A stretch of DNA of 13,952 nt from CAWBRT01 sp049519595 (GCA_049519595.1 JBEKQP010000106.1:1-13952), one strand, 5' to 3'. Shown: positions 1 to 8,680, counted from the first letter of the stretch. Program-made: numbers and translations. Notes: generated from the sequence alone by a model not told the origin.

Positions 1-2472
1 GTCGGCAGCGGGACCAACTTCGTCTTTGGCGACAACGGGTCGGTGACGCTCAGCAATGGAGTAGTGAGCCTCGCGGAGACCATTGTTTCCACGACTGGGG
101 AAAGCGACACGATCTTTGTCGGCACGGGAACGAATTACGTTTTCGGCGGCTCCGGATCCGACACCATCACGGTCGGGTACAGCGACGCGGTGACCCCTGG
201 TTCCGGCACCAACTATGTCTTCGGCGACAACGGTACGATCAGCTTCAGCGGCGGTGTGGTTACCTCGGCGGCCACGGTTGATTCCTCCATCGGCGGCGAC
301 GACATCATCAAGGCTGGCAACGGCACCAACTACGTTTTCGGCGGCGGTGGGGCCGACAACATCACGGCCGGCAATGGGACTAACTTCGTCTTCGGCGATA
401 ACGGTACGATCAGCTTCAGCGGCGGTGTGGTTACTTCGGCGGCCACGGTTGATTCCTCCATCGGCGGCAACGACATCATTAATGTCGGCGACGGCACGGA
501 CTACGTCTTCGGCGGCGGCGGGGCCGACAACATCACGGTCGGCGATAATACGAACTTCGTCTTTGGCGATAACGGATCGCTGACCTTCAGCAACGGAGTG
601 GTGAGCCTTGCGGAGACGGTCGATCCCACGATTGGCTCGGGCAACACAATTACGGTCGGTGACGGAAGCAACTATGTGTTCGGCGGATACGGACCGAACA
701 ACATCACGGTCAGCAACGGGACGAACTTCGTCTTCGGCAATAGTGGATCGATTACGTTCAGCGACGGAGTGGTGACCCTGGCGGAGACCATTGCTCCCTC
801 GGTTGGTTTGGGCAATACGATTACGGTTGGCAACGGGAGCAACTATGTATTCGGCGGACCCGAATCGAACAGCATTACGGCCGGGACCGGGACGAACTTC
901 GTCTTCGGCGGCAACGGGTCGTTGACCTTCACTGCCGGAGTGGTGAGCGTGGCGGAGACCGTCGCCTCCTCGAGTGCTTCCAACGATACGATTTTCGTTG
1001 GGACGGGCAGCAACTACGTCTTTGGCGGCGACGGAACCAACAGCATCACGGTCGGTTATAGCGCTCCGACTACCCCCGGCAACGGCACCAACTACATCAT
1101 CGGGCACGACGGTACGATCAACTTCAGCAGCGGCGCGGCCACCTCGGCGGCCACGGATAACTCTACCCTCGGCGGCGACGACACGATCAATGCCGGCAAC
1201 GGCAGCAACTACGTCTTTGGCGGCTTCGGAAACAACACGATCACCGTCGGCAACAGCACGAACGGCGTGAACTACGTCTTCGGAGCCAGCGGGACGATCT
1301 CCTTCGCCGGAGTCAACGTCAGCCAGGCGATGTCGGTTGACCCCGCTGACGGCGGCAATAACACGATCACCGTCGGCAACGGAAGCAACTATGTGGTCGG
1401 CGGCTTCGGAAACAACACGATCACCACTGGAAACGGCAACAATGTACTGATCGGCAACAGCGGAGCGATCATCTTCAACGCCGACGGAAGCCGCAATGCC
1501 ATCTATTCTCTTGCCGACGACCTCGGTGGCAACGACACTCTGAAGAGCGGGGTCGGAAACGACATACTGATCGGCGGGGCGGGGAACAACATCCTCACCG
1601 TGGGTGGCGGCTTTGACATCATGATCGGCAACGGCGGCGAAGTGAGCTACGCCGGCAACCAGACTATCATCCAGAGCCTTGACATCAAGTTGGGTGGCAA
1701 GAACCAGCTGTTTGCCGGAACCGGCGAAGCCATCATGATCGGCGGCCTTGGCCCGAACCAGTTCACCGGCAGCTTTGCCAGCGACATCATGATTGGTCAG
1801 TTCGCGTACATCGAACTCATCGGCAATCAGGCGGTGGATGTGGCGTGCTGGTGGTTCGGTGACGATGCGATCGCCAAGTCCATCAGCGGCCTTTGCAGCG
1901 TGGAGACAGGCCTGAATACGCTCGAGAGCTGGCAAACGGCGGGGCTGCCCCCAGCCTATCCTCACGGGCAGATGGGCAGTCACGAGGAAGTGTGGAGCTT
2001 CGAAGCCGCAGTTGCCGTCGAGTCGGCACATGGTTCGGATGAAACGCAGAGGATGCAGCAGGCGCAGTCGAGCCATCCGGGCTCCTATGACACCCCGGCG
2101 CTGACTCCTGAAATGAACGCGGCACCCGTGCAGGATCCCGCGCACAAGCAAACGGACCAGCAACCGGATGGCACGCCGGCGAAGTCCCTCCAGGGAAAGA
2201 GGAAGAGTGCAACCCCGGCGAACTCGAAGGCCCGGAAGCAGGGCAAGGCTGACTGGCTCACCGATTTCATGCGGCTGCGGAAGAAGCCGGCTGCCCCGCA
2301 GCAGGACGCAGAGCGCGACGATCTTTCTATCGCCGTTGCGGGCTTGGTCGGATGGGGCGCCATGGCTTCGGATGAGGCGAAGGAGTCCTCTGGTCTGCTC
2401 GGAAAGGATGGGTTCAAGAGGTTCAAGAACAAGAGCGACAACGACCGTTTCCTCTCCTATATTGACCAGTAG
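1..2472 (+). CDS. RTX-like glycine/asparagine-rich repeat protein, 3' part only
   Basis: The frame is open from the first base, so the gene begins upstream and only its last 823 codons are visible. About ten tandem units of 56-65 residues fill positions 106 to about 1870. Each unit has the pattern (D/N)TI.(V/A)G.GSNYVFGG, then N.ITVG..TNFVFG, then a strand-rich stretch such as ISFSGGVVTSAAT. The blocks resemble the RTX calcium-binding nonapeptide GGxGxDxUx, often with Asn in place of Asp. A parallel beta-roll, surface-exposed or secreted, is the likely fold. From about 1870 the repeats stop and a Pro/Gln/Lys-rich, basic tail of some 200 residues follows. It contains TDFMRLRKKP and then a short hydrophobic segment AVAGLVGWGAMA close to the C-terminus, which ends FLSYIDQ. 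The repeat region has only two cysteines, at 1846-1848 and 1894-1896. No enzymatic domain is seen. The position directly upstream of three adaptor genes and a SecA-like ATPase suggests it is the exported cargo; this is inference. It could instead be an adhesin unrelated to them. Confidence 0.85.
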   Translation, partial: VGSGTNFVFGDNGSVTLSNGVVSLAETIVSTTGESDTIFVGTGTNYVFGGSGSDTITVGYSDAVTPGSGTNYVFGDNGTISFSGGVVTSAATVDSSIGGDDIIKAGNGTNYVFGGGGADNITAGNGTNFVFGDNGTISFSGGVVTSAATVDSSIGGNDIINVGDGTDYVFGGGGADNITVGDNTNFVFGDNGSLTFSNGVVSLAETVDPTIGSGNTITVGDGSNYVFGGYGPNNITVSNGTNFVFGNSGSITFSDGVVTLAETIAPSVGLGNTITVGNGSNYVFGGPESNSITAGTGTNFVFGGNGSLTFTAGVVSVAETVASSSASNDTIFVGTGSNYVFGGDGTNSITVGYSAPTTPGNGTNYIIGHDGTINFSSGAATSAATDNSTLGGDDTINAGNGSNYVFGGFGNNTITVGNSTNGVNYVFGASGTISFAGVNVSQAMSVDPADGGNNTITVGNGSNYVVGGFGNNTITTGNGNNVLIGNSGAIIFNADGSRNAIYSLADDLGGNDTLKSGVGNDILIGGAGNNILTVGGGFDIMIGNGGEVSYAGNQTIIQSLDIKLGGKNQLFAGTGEAIMIGGLGPNQFTGSFASDIMIGQFAYIELIGNQAVDVACWWFGDDAIAKSISGLCSVETGLNTLESWQTAGLPPAYPHGQMGSHEEVWSFEAAVAVESAHGSDETQRMQQAQSSHPGSYDTPALTPEMNAAPVQDPAHKQTDQQPDGTPAKSLQGKRKSATPANSKARKQGKADWLTDFMRLRKKPAAPQQDAERDDLSIAVAGLVGWGAMASDEAKESSGLLGKDGFKRFKNKSDNDRFLSYIDQ
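106..1701 (+). repeat. Nine tandem coding repeats of about 171-195 bp
   Basis: Unit boundaries, read at the conserved (D/N)TI/DII start, are 106, 301, 472, 643, 814, 985, 1180, 1360, 1534 and 1702. This gives units of 65, 57, 57, 57, 57, 65, 60, 58 and 56 codons, with a decayed tenth unit after 1702. Positions 231-300 and 402-471 are identical at 68 of 70 bases, exactly 171 bp apart, so units 1 and 2 look recently duplicated or homogenised. Units 1 and 6 are the only ones carrying an eight-residue insertion (YSDAVTPG / YSAPTTPG), and both are preceded by a VVS.AET-type unit end. Units become more divergent toward the 3' end. Confidence 0.9.
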
Positions 2473-2534
2473 AATAGAGTCATCGGGTAGGGTGGAGACG
2501 CCGGAGGCACGGAGCTTGGTTTTATCGGCGCTTC

Positions 2535-2559
2535 CATCGGAAACCGGCCGAGGCCGATG
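2535..2559 (+). terminator. Possible intergenic hairpin (attenuator or weak terminator)
   Basis: CATCGG at 2535-2540 can pair with CCGATG at 2554-2559, and CC/GG inside the loop adds two pairs after a three-base bulge. It sits in the 122-bp gap between the repeat-protein gene and the GAF-HlyD gene. There is no following T-run, so it is not a classical intrinsic terminator. It could lower read-through from an abundant cargo gene into the exporter genes. Confidence 0.25.
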
Positions 2560-2594
2560 CAGTCCGGCGAGTATGAAGGGGAAGGGTAACGGTT

Positions 2595-4469
2595 TTGGAA
2601 GTTAGAGACGCTCGCGGTAATTCGGCCGGCTTCGATCGCTCAGAATTCTTTGCGAATCTTGCCGGTTTCCAGACTGCCGAGGAGTGTGCCCAGTCCTGGC
2701 TCGCCCTGCAGGTGTCGCTCATAGCCCACGCCGCCCAGGGCGTCTTGGTTCTCGGAGACGGCGTTGGAAGTTCCTTTACGCCGGTTGCCCAGTGGCCGCA
2801 GGGTGGCGTTCAGGATCCGGAAAAGCTTGCCGAAATCTGTGAGCGCTCGCTGGGGGAGGGGATCGGCCTTCTCAGCGAGTTGGCCTCCGCTGACGGCAAC
2901 AGCGCCGATCTCCACAAGTCCCGCCGCTGGGGCATCGCCTATCCGCTCACGATTGACGACAAGCTCAGAGGCGTTGTTGCCCTGGAGATCGAGACAGCCC
3001 GTGAAGATGAGCTGCGCTCCGCAATGGAGCAGTTGCAGTGGGGGATGCTTTCCCTCGAACTCGTCTTCCGCAGGATCCAGGCGCGGGAAGACGCCGTGGT
3101 GCTTTCGCGACTGCGCTCCTCCGTTGACGTCCTGGCATCGGTGCTCGCCGAAGAGGAATACACCGAATCCTGCATGACCTTTGTGGCCGGAGTCGTGGAA
3201 CTGATGCAATGCGACCGCGTGAGCCTGGGGCTTGCCCGCGGTTCGTCCATCCACATCCAGGCCATTTCGCACAGCGCCAATTTCGACAAACGGATGAACT
3301 TCATCCAGGCATTGAGCGGCGCCATGGACGAAGCTGTCCTGCAGCGGAGGGAGATTATCTATCCCCAGCCCTCCGGCGAAGGCCTTCTGATCACGCGCAG
3401 CCACGAGGACCTCTCCAAGCGCTTCGGATCGCAGTCCATCCTTACCGTTCCGCTCTATGGCCGGGAGCGCTATTTCGGCGCGCTCACGCTTGAAAGAAGT
3501 AGTGAGGACAAGCCGTTTTCCGCCGAGGATGTCTCCCTTTGCAAGAGCGTCTTTGCGCTCATTGCTCCGGTGCTGGAGGCAAAGAAGGCCCAGGACGCCA
3601 GCCTTGTGCGTCACGGCTGGGAGGCGGTTAAGAAAACGTCGCGCAAGCTGTTCGGGCCTGGGCATCTGGACTGGAAAGCCACGGCTGTGGGATTGTGTGC
3701 GGTAGCGATCTTCTTCACCTTCGCCCAAGGCGAGCAGAAGGTGACCGCCCGAACGACACTGGAGGGAATGGTGAAGCGGACGATCACCGCGCCATTTCGG
3801 GGCTACATCCGGGAGGCGCTCATTCGTCCGGGAGACACGGTGTACCAAGGAGAAACGCTATGCAGGCTCGATGAGCGGGATCTTCGTCTGGAGCGGACTG
3901 ACCTTCTCGGCCAGGAAAGCCAGATGCTGCGGCAGCACCAGCAGGCGGTTGCCGAGCATGACTGGGCGAAGACCAACATCGTCAAGGCCCAGCTTGACCA
4001 GGTGATGGCGCAAATAGACCTGAACGGGGTCAAGTTGGACCGCGTGAACATCAAGGCGCCCTTTGACGGCATTCTGGTGAATGGAGACCTCAGCCAGAAG
4101 ATCGGCTCGGTTGTGGATCAGGGAGATACGCTATTCGAAATCAGCCCGCTCTCGACCTACCGGCTGATTTTGATGGTGGACGAGAGCGATATCTCCTACG
4201 TCCACCCTGGGCAACATGGCGAGCTTGTGCTTTCGGCCCTCCCCGGCAAGTTTTCCTTCGTCGTGGGCAAGATCACGCCGGTCACGGCAGCCTCTGAGGG
4301 GGGCAATTCGTTCCGCGTAGAGGCCTCTTTGGAAGGCGCTCCCGGAAGTTTCCGGCCCGGCATGGAAGGCATCAGCAAGATCAACATAAGGCGCGGAAAG
4401 CTGATCTCCATCTGGACCATCAAGCTTCGCGACTGGTTGCGCTTGAAGCTGTGGGCGTGGCTGCCGTGA
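2595..4469 (+). CDS. GAF domain / transmembrane / HlyD-type adaptor fusion protein
   Basis: A 624-residue predicted inner-membrane protein. Residues about 30-160 look like a degenerate GAF-type domain (RWGIAYPLTIDDKLRGVVAL) and about 185-330 like a second, clearer GAF (SQSILTVPLYGRERYFGALT). One transmembrane helix follows at about 361-378 (ATAVGLCAVAIFFTFAQG). The rest is an HlyD/membrane-fusion module: lipoyl half about 388-430 (ITAPFRGYIREALIRPGDTV), short helical hairpin 433-475, second lipoyl half about 480-518 (VNIKAPFDGILVNGD), beta-barrel 520-598. This puts the GAF part in the cytoplasm and the adaptor in the periplasm. GAF domains usually bind small ligands or mediate dimerisation; the ligand is not evident. 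The start is TTG at 2595, chosen because GAAGGG lies 8 nt upstream; an earlier ATG at 2574 is out of frame and soon stops. The 3' end overlaps the next gene by GTGA, implying translational coupling. The role as export adaptor is inferred from the module and neighbours. Confidence 0.85.
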   Translation: MEVRDARGNSAGFDRSEFFANLAGFQTAEECAQSWLALQVSLIAHAAQGVLVLGDGVGSSFTPVAQWPQGGVQDPEKLAEICERSLGEGIGLLSELASADGNSADLHKSRRWGIAYPLTIDDKLRGVVALEIETAREDELRSAMEQLQWGMLSLELVFRRIQAREDAVVLSRLRSSVDVLASVLAEEEYTESCMTFVAGVVELMQCDRVSLGLARGSSIHIQAISHSANFDKRMNFIQALSGAMDEAVLQRREIIYPQPSGEGLLITRSHEDLSKRFGSQSILTVPLYGRERYFGALTLERSSEDKPFSAEDVSLCKSVFALIAPVLEAKKAQDASLVRHGWEAVKKTSRKLFGPGHLDWKATAVGLCAVAIFFTFAQGEQKVTARTTLEGMVKRTITAPFRGYIREALIRPGDTVYQGETLCRLDERDLRLERTDLLGQESQMLRQHQQAVAEHDWAKTNIVKAQLDQVMAQIDLNGVKLDRVNIKAPFDGILVNGDLSQKIGSVVDQGDTLFEISPLSTYRLILMVDESDISYVHPGQHGELVLSALPGKFSFVVGKITPVTAASEGGNSFRVEASLEGAPGSFRPGMEGISKINIRRGKLISIWTIKLRDWLRLKLWAWLP

Positions 4470-6637
4470 AGAACAAATCCGAGTATCCGCACTCCCTCTT
4501 CGGTCAGTCCTGGTACCGTGTCGCCGACCTGAAGCCGCGCCTGCGCGGGCACGTTCAGTTCCATCACCACGTTTACCGGGGAAACGACTGGTATGTCCTC
4601 CAGGACTTCGCCACCGGACAGTTTCACCGTTTCTCGAAAGAGACCTACCTGATCATCGGCATGATGAACGGCGAAAGAACCATGGGGGAAATTTGGGGCG
4701 CAGCGTGCGAATTGCTCGGCGACGATATGGCGACTCAGGACGAGGTTATCAACCTCCTCTCCTACCTGCATCAGGCAGACGTCCTGCAGACCGACATGCC
4801 TCCGGACATTGCTGACCTGGGCGACAGAAACAAGCGGGAGTGGAAGCAAAAGTGGATTGCCCGCCTTCGCTCTCCAGCAGCAATGAATTTTGGGCTTTGG
4901 GACCCGGACAACTTCCTGAACCGCACATCCCTGGTTGCGCGGCTGCTATTCAGCCCGGTGGGCGCGATTGTGTGGTGCATTACGGTGCTTTATGCCCTGA
5001 TGCTGCTGGGCCTGCACTGGGGGGAGCTGGCCTCCAACGTTACCGAGCGGATCCTCAGCACGGAGAACCTGGCGTTGCTGGCTCTTGTCTATCCGGCCTC
5101 GAGAGTGCTGCACGAACTGGGGCACGCCTATGCCGTCAAGCGCTGGGGGGGAGAGGTCCACGAAATGGGCTTGATGTTCGTGGTGTTCTTTCCCCTGCCG
5201 TACGTGGACACCTCATGGTCTTCGGCCTTCCCCTCCCGCCGGAACCGGATGGCAGTTGGCGCCGCGGGAATTCTGGTGGATGTCTTCCTCGCCGCCCTGG
5301 GCATGATCGTCTGGGTGATGTCGCAGCCGGGAACTGTGCGGGTGATCGCCTACAACATGATCCTCATCTGCGGACTTTCCACACTCTTTCTCAACGGAAA
5401 TCCGCTCATCCGCTTCGATTGCTACTACGTGCTGGCCGACTGGCTGGAGATCCCGAACCTTGGTGACCGCTCCACCCGTTTTTTGGCCGATTGGGTGAAG
5501 CGTTACCTGCTCAGAATCAAGACCGCACCCACTCAGGAGCACAGCCGGAGCGAGAAGGCCTGGCTCGTCGTCTATGCTGTTTTGTCTTTCACATACCGGA
5601 TCGTAATCACCTTCAGCATCGTCTTCCTGATTGCCAGGCGCTTTTTCTTTATCGGCGTCATCCTCGCCATCTGGGCCGGCATTCAGACGATCCTGCTTCC
5701 GCCGGTGATTTCGCTGCACCGGCTTATGAAAGAGATCTCGGGGATGAGGCGAAAAAAGAGGGGCATTGCACTGATGGCGTTTTTCGCCTGCCTGGTCTTG
5801 CCGGTCCTGCTTCTCTTTGTGCCATTTCCCTCCTTTACCGTGACCGAGGGGGTCGTCACGGTGCCGAAGGAAGGGCGGGTCTATGCAGGGGGGGATGGGT
5901 TCGTCGTTAAGGTACTCACTCCCTCGGGAAGCCACGTGGAAAAGGGCGACCCGCTGCTGTATTGCAACTCTCCGGAGCTTCAGGCGGAAATCAAGGTGCT
6001 CTCAGCCGGTGTTAACGAGGTGCAGGCCCGCTTGCGAGCCACACAGGCCGTTAGCCCGATGGAAGTTGGAGCCATCCGCGACGAGCTGGAGAGGGCGAGC
6101 GCAAAGCTCGCGCGGGCGAGGGAGCGTGCCTCCGAGATGATCGTGAGGAGCCCGACGGAAGGCATTTTTATCCTGCCCGCGGAAGAGGACTGGCCGGGAA
6201 GAAGCGTTCGCAAGGGAAGCCCGGTGGGTTACGTAATGGACTTTTCGAGGACCATCGTCGCGGTCATCGCGGACCAGACGGATATTGACAAGATCCGCTA
6301 CGATACGGCGTCAGTCGAAGGCAGGCTGGCTGAGTCGCCCAAGACCGTCTACGCCGCTAAGATTCTGCGGGAGGTGCCGGGAGCGTCGAAGGAGATTCCG
6401 AGCTTGGCCCTCTCCGTACAAGGAGGCGGAAAACTCGCGCTGGACCCCACGAAGGAAAACCCCGCCAAGCCGGAAGCCTTTGAAAAGGTCTTCGTGATCG
6501 AGGTCGAGTTGCTCCATGCCAAGGCGAAGGGCATTGGAGAGCGCGTCTACATCCGCCTGGTCCATAATCGCGAATCGCTGTTCAGCAGGGGGAAGCGCTT
6601 CTTCAGGCGGCTTCTGCTCGAGCGGCTGAACGTCTGA
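4466..6637 (+). CDS. PqqD-like / M50 site-2-protease-type / lipoyl (HlyD) membrane fusion protein
   Basis: A 723-residue polytopic inner-membrane protein. Residues about 35-110 resemble a PqqD-like winged helix (DWYVLQDFATGQFHRFSKET, then NGERTMGEIW and EVINLLSYLHQADVL). The M50 core has the zinc motif HELGH at 215-219 and the second motif NPLIRFDCYYVLADWLEIPN, where Asp318 would be the third zinc ligand; the usual Gly after it is Cys here. About six to eight hydrophobic segments lie between residues 160 and 455. After the last, a lipoyl half (about 461-505), a helical hairpin (505-560) and a second lipoyl half with a barrel-like region (560-700) face the periplasm, and the tail is basic. The start GTG at 4466 gives a 4-bp GTGA overlap with the preceding stop; an in-frame GTG at 4451 is the alternative. 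The protein may be an active protease or a membrane platform derived from one. Related M50-lipoyl proteins occur beside adaptor genes, but I know of no settled function. Confidence 0.85.
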   Translation: MKNKSEYPHSLFGQSWYRVADLKPRLRGHVQFHHHVYRGNDWYVLQDFATGQFHRFSKETYLIIGMMNGERTMGEIWGAACELLGDDMATQDEVINLLSYLHQADVLQTDMPPDIADLGDRNKREWKQKWIARLRSPAAMNFGLWDPDNFLNRTSLVARLLFSPVGAIVWCITVLYALMLLGLHWGELASNVTERILSTENLALLALVYPASRVLHELGHAYAVKRWGGEVHEMGLMFVVFFPLPYVDTSWSSAFPSRRNRMAVGAAGILVDVFLAALGMIVWVMSQPGTVRVIAYNMILICGLSTLFLNGNPLIRFDCYYVLADWLEIPNLGDRSTRFLADWVKRYLLRIKTAPTQEHSRSEKAWLVVYAVLSFTYRIVITFSIVFLIARRFFFIGVILAIWAGIQTILLPPVISLHRLMKEISGMRRKKRGIALMAFFACLVLPVLLLFVPFPSFTVTEGVVTVPKEGRVYAGGDGFVVKVLTPSGSHVEKGDPLLYCNSPELQAEIKVLSAGVNEVQARLRATQAVSPMEVGAIRDELERASAKLARARERASEMIVRSPTEGIFILPAEEDWPGRSVRKGSPVGYVMDFSRTIVAVIADQTDIDKIRYDTASVEGRLAESPKTVYAAKILREVPGASKEIPSLALSVQGGGKLALDPTKENPAKPEAFEKVFVIEVELLHAKAKGIGERVYIRLVHNRESLFSRGKRFFRRLLLERLNV

Positions 6638-6682
6638 TACCTTAGTGCTTGCGCTGATCCCAAAGCAAATTCGTCCGAGCCG

Positions 6683-8680
6683 ATGCCGATGAAAGCAAGC
6701 TTCCACTATCCCCCGCCGAGCTACGCGTTGCGGCCTGAGAAGAAGGACCCGAAACATTCGTTTTTCAATACGGCAGTTCGGGCCGCGATGGGTCTCGTTC
6801 GCAGCCTGGGCGCTTCGGCGGCCCTGGCGGCAAGGATCCTGCCGCTCATCCATGCGCGTGTCGCGGAATTCTCCCAGTTCGATGATGCTCGTCTTGCGGA
6901 GGAAGGGCGTCGTTTGGGAATGGAGGTGCGCAAGGCCGGATTTACGGCCGCCGCGAAGGTGGCCCCCCTGTTCGCTGTCATCTCCGAGGTTGCAGGACGC
7001 ACGCTTGGAATGCGCCATTTCGACAGCCAGTTCATAGGCGGATGGGTGCTTTTGTCCGGGATGCTCGCCGAAATGGACACAGGAGAGGGGAAGACCCTCA
7101 CGGCGACTCTGGCGGCCGGTGTGGCCGCTCTCGCGGGAATTCCAGTCCATGTGATCGGCGTGAACGACTATCTTACTGAGCGCGACGCTGAAGAGATGGG
7201 TCCCTTGTACCGGTTTTTCGGGCTGACCGTCGGGTGCGTGACGCACGGGCTTACGAGCGAGGAACGCAGGGCGGCCTATGGTTGCGACGTCACCTACTGC
7301 TGCAACAAGGAAGTGGTCTTTGACTACCTCCGAGACAAACTCACGCTCGGGCGGGTCACCGATTCGCTGCGCCTTCAGTCGGAATATCTCTATTCGGGGC
7401 ACGCGAGAGAGGAGAGGCTCCTTCTAAGGGGCTTGCACTTCGCCATTTGCGATGAAGCCGACAGTCTTCTTGTGGACGAGGCCCGCACGCCGCTCATCAT
7501 CTCGGGCAGCGGGCAGGGGGCGGAGGAGGAAGAGAACTTTCTGGCCGAAGTGCTCTCCGTTACCCGGACACTTGTCGAGGGCAAACACTACGTCATCGAC
7601 CGGCACGAGAACACCATTGATCTCACCAGGATGGGTGAGGAGCGGATCGCGGAAGCCGGGGCTTCGCTCGGGCGTGCCTGGGCGGGATCCATCCGGCGAA
7701 ACGACGCGGTTCGTAAGGCCCTCACAGCCCTGTACGTCTTCGTGCCGGACGTTCACTACCTGGTGAGGGACGGAAAGGTGCAGATCATTGATGAGTACAC
7801 GGGAAGGCTGATGCCCGACAGGTCCTGGGAGCGTGGGATCCATCAACTCATCGAATTGAAGGAGGGGTGCGATGTCACCCGGCCGCTCGAATCGCTGGCG
7901 CGGATCACCTATCAACGTTTTTTCCGGAGATACCTGCACCTCTGTGGCATGACAGGGACGGCCTGGGAGATAAGGTGGGAGCTCTGGATGGTCTACGGCC
8001 TTCCGGTGGTCAAGATTCCAACCAATCGGCCGTGCATACGGAAGCGGCTGCCCGGCCGCGTTCTGCCGTCGCGCGACGAGAAATACCAGGCGATATTGAA
8101 GCGGGTCGGGGAACTGACCGGGACGGGAAGGCCGGTTCTTGTTGGCACCCCCTCTCTGGAGGTCTCAGAGCGGCTCAGCGAGGTATTTACCGCGGCAGGA
8201 GTCGCCCACCGGGTTCTGAACGCGAAGAACGATCGGGAGGAGGCGTCCATCGTCGCCGAGGCTGGCAGAGCGCGGGCTGTTACGATTGCCACCAATATGG
8301 CGGGCCGTGGGACCGACATCAAGCTTAGCGAGGAGGTGCGGAAGAACTGCGGTCTGCATGTGATTGTGAGCGAGCGCCACGATGCGGGACGCATAGACCG
8401 GCAGCTCGCAGGGAGATGCGCCAGACAGGGTGATCCGGGGAGCTTTGAATTCTACTATTCTGCCGAGGATGTGCTCCTTGAAGGCAACCGGGCCGGGCTT
8501 GCCGGGTGGGCGGTGAAGCTGTATCCCCAGACTGCCCCCCTGTGGGGGTTTTTCATTTATTCGGCCATCAACCACAGCCAGAAAAGAACGGAACGGGCCC
8601 ATTCACACATTCGGCACGAGGTCCTCAAGCAGGACGAGAGAATGGACACTCTACTTTCCTTTTCAGGTCCGAGCGAATAG
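6683..8680 (+). CDS. Short SecA-like translocase ATPase
   Basis: 665 residues against about 830-900 for housekeeping SecA. An N-terminal extension of some 25-30 residues precedes the NBD1 motif MRHFDSQFIGG (110-120). Walker A is MDTGEGKT (131-138), with Asp where E. coli SecA has Arg. Walker B is DEADSLLVDEARTPLIISG (257-275). The preprotein cross-linking domain follows (about 276-370), with HYLVRDGKVQIIDEYTGRLM at its exit. NBD2 carries CGMTGTAWEI (421-430), MAGRGTDIKL (539-548) and the arginine-finger motif QLAGRCARQGDPGS (574-587; usually GRSGRQGD). After it only about 75 residues remain, matching the start of the helical scaffold (AINHSQKRTERAHSHIRHEV). The helical wing domain, two-helix finger and zinc-binding C-terminus of SecA are absent. 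It should hydrolyse ATP and may drive export of the neighbouring repeat protein, but cannot work exactly like SecA. The start ATG at 6683 has only a weak GAG upstream; ATG 6689 is also possible. It lies 45 bp after the M50 gene in the same direction. Confidence 0.9.
   Translation: MPMKASFHYPPPSYALRPEKKDPKHSFFNTAVRAAMGLVRSLGASAALAARILPLIHARVAEFSQFDDARLAEEGRRLGMEVRKAGFTAAAKVAPLFAVISEVAGRTLGMRHFDSQFIGGWVLLSGMLAEMDTGEGKTLTATLAAGVAALAGIPVHVIGVNDYLTERDAEEMGPLYRFFGLTVGCVTHGLTSEERRAAYGCDVTYCCNKEVVFDYLRDKLTLGRVTDSLRLQSEYLYSGHAREERLLLRGLHFAICDEADSLLVDEARTPLIISGSGQGAEEEENFLAEVLSVTRTLVEGKHYVIDRHENTIDLTRMGEERIAEAGASLGRAWAGSIRRNDAVRKALTALYVFVPDVHYLVRDGKVQIIDEYTGRLMPDRSWERGIHQLIELKEGCDVTRPLESLARITYQRFFRRYLHLCGMTGTAWEIRWELWMVYGLPVVKIPTNRPCIRKRLPGRVLPSRDEKYQAILKRVGELTGTGRPVLVGTPSLEVSERLSEVFTAAGVAHRVLNAKNDREEASIVAEAGRARAVTIATNMAGRGTDIKLSEEVRKNCGLHVIVSERHDAGRIDRQLAGRCARQGDPGSFEFYYSAEDVLLEGNRAGLAGWAVKLYPQTAPLWGFFIYSAINHSQKRTERAHSHIRHEVLKQDERMDTLLSFSGPSE

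Noticed and set aside
106..1701. Possible CRISPR-like or intergenic tandem repeats
   Set aside because: The repeats are 171-195 bp, in frame, and encode a regular protein pattern with no unique spacers.
2640..3848. 402-codon - strand open frame
   Set aside because: It is antisense to the GAF-HlyD gene, whose domains and start are well supported. Long antisense frames are expected at this GC content.
5213..5935. 240-codon - strand open frame rich in His, Asp and Glu
   Set aside because: It is the antisense of the membrane segments of the M50 protein; its polar composition is the mirror of hydrophobic codons.
6311..7402. 363-codon - strand open frame
   Set aside because: It spans the 3' end of the M50 gene and the Walker A region of the SecA-like gene on the opposite strand. 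It has no domain of its own.
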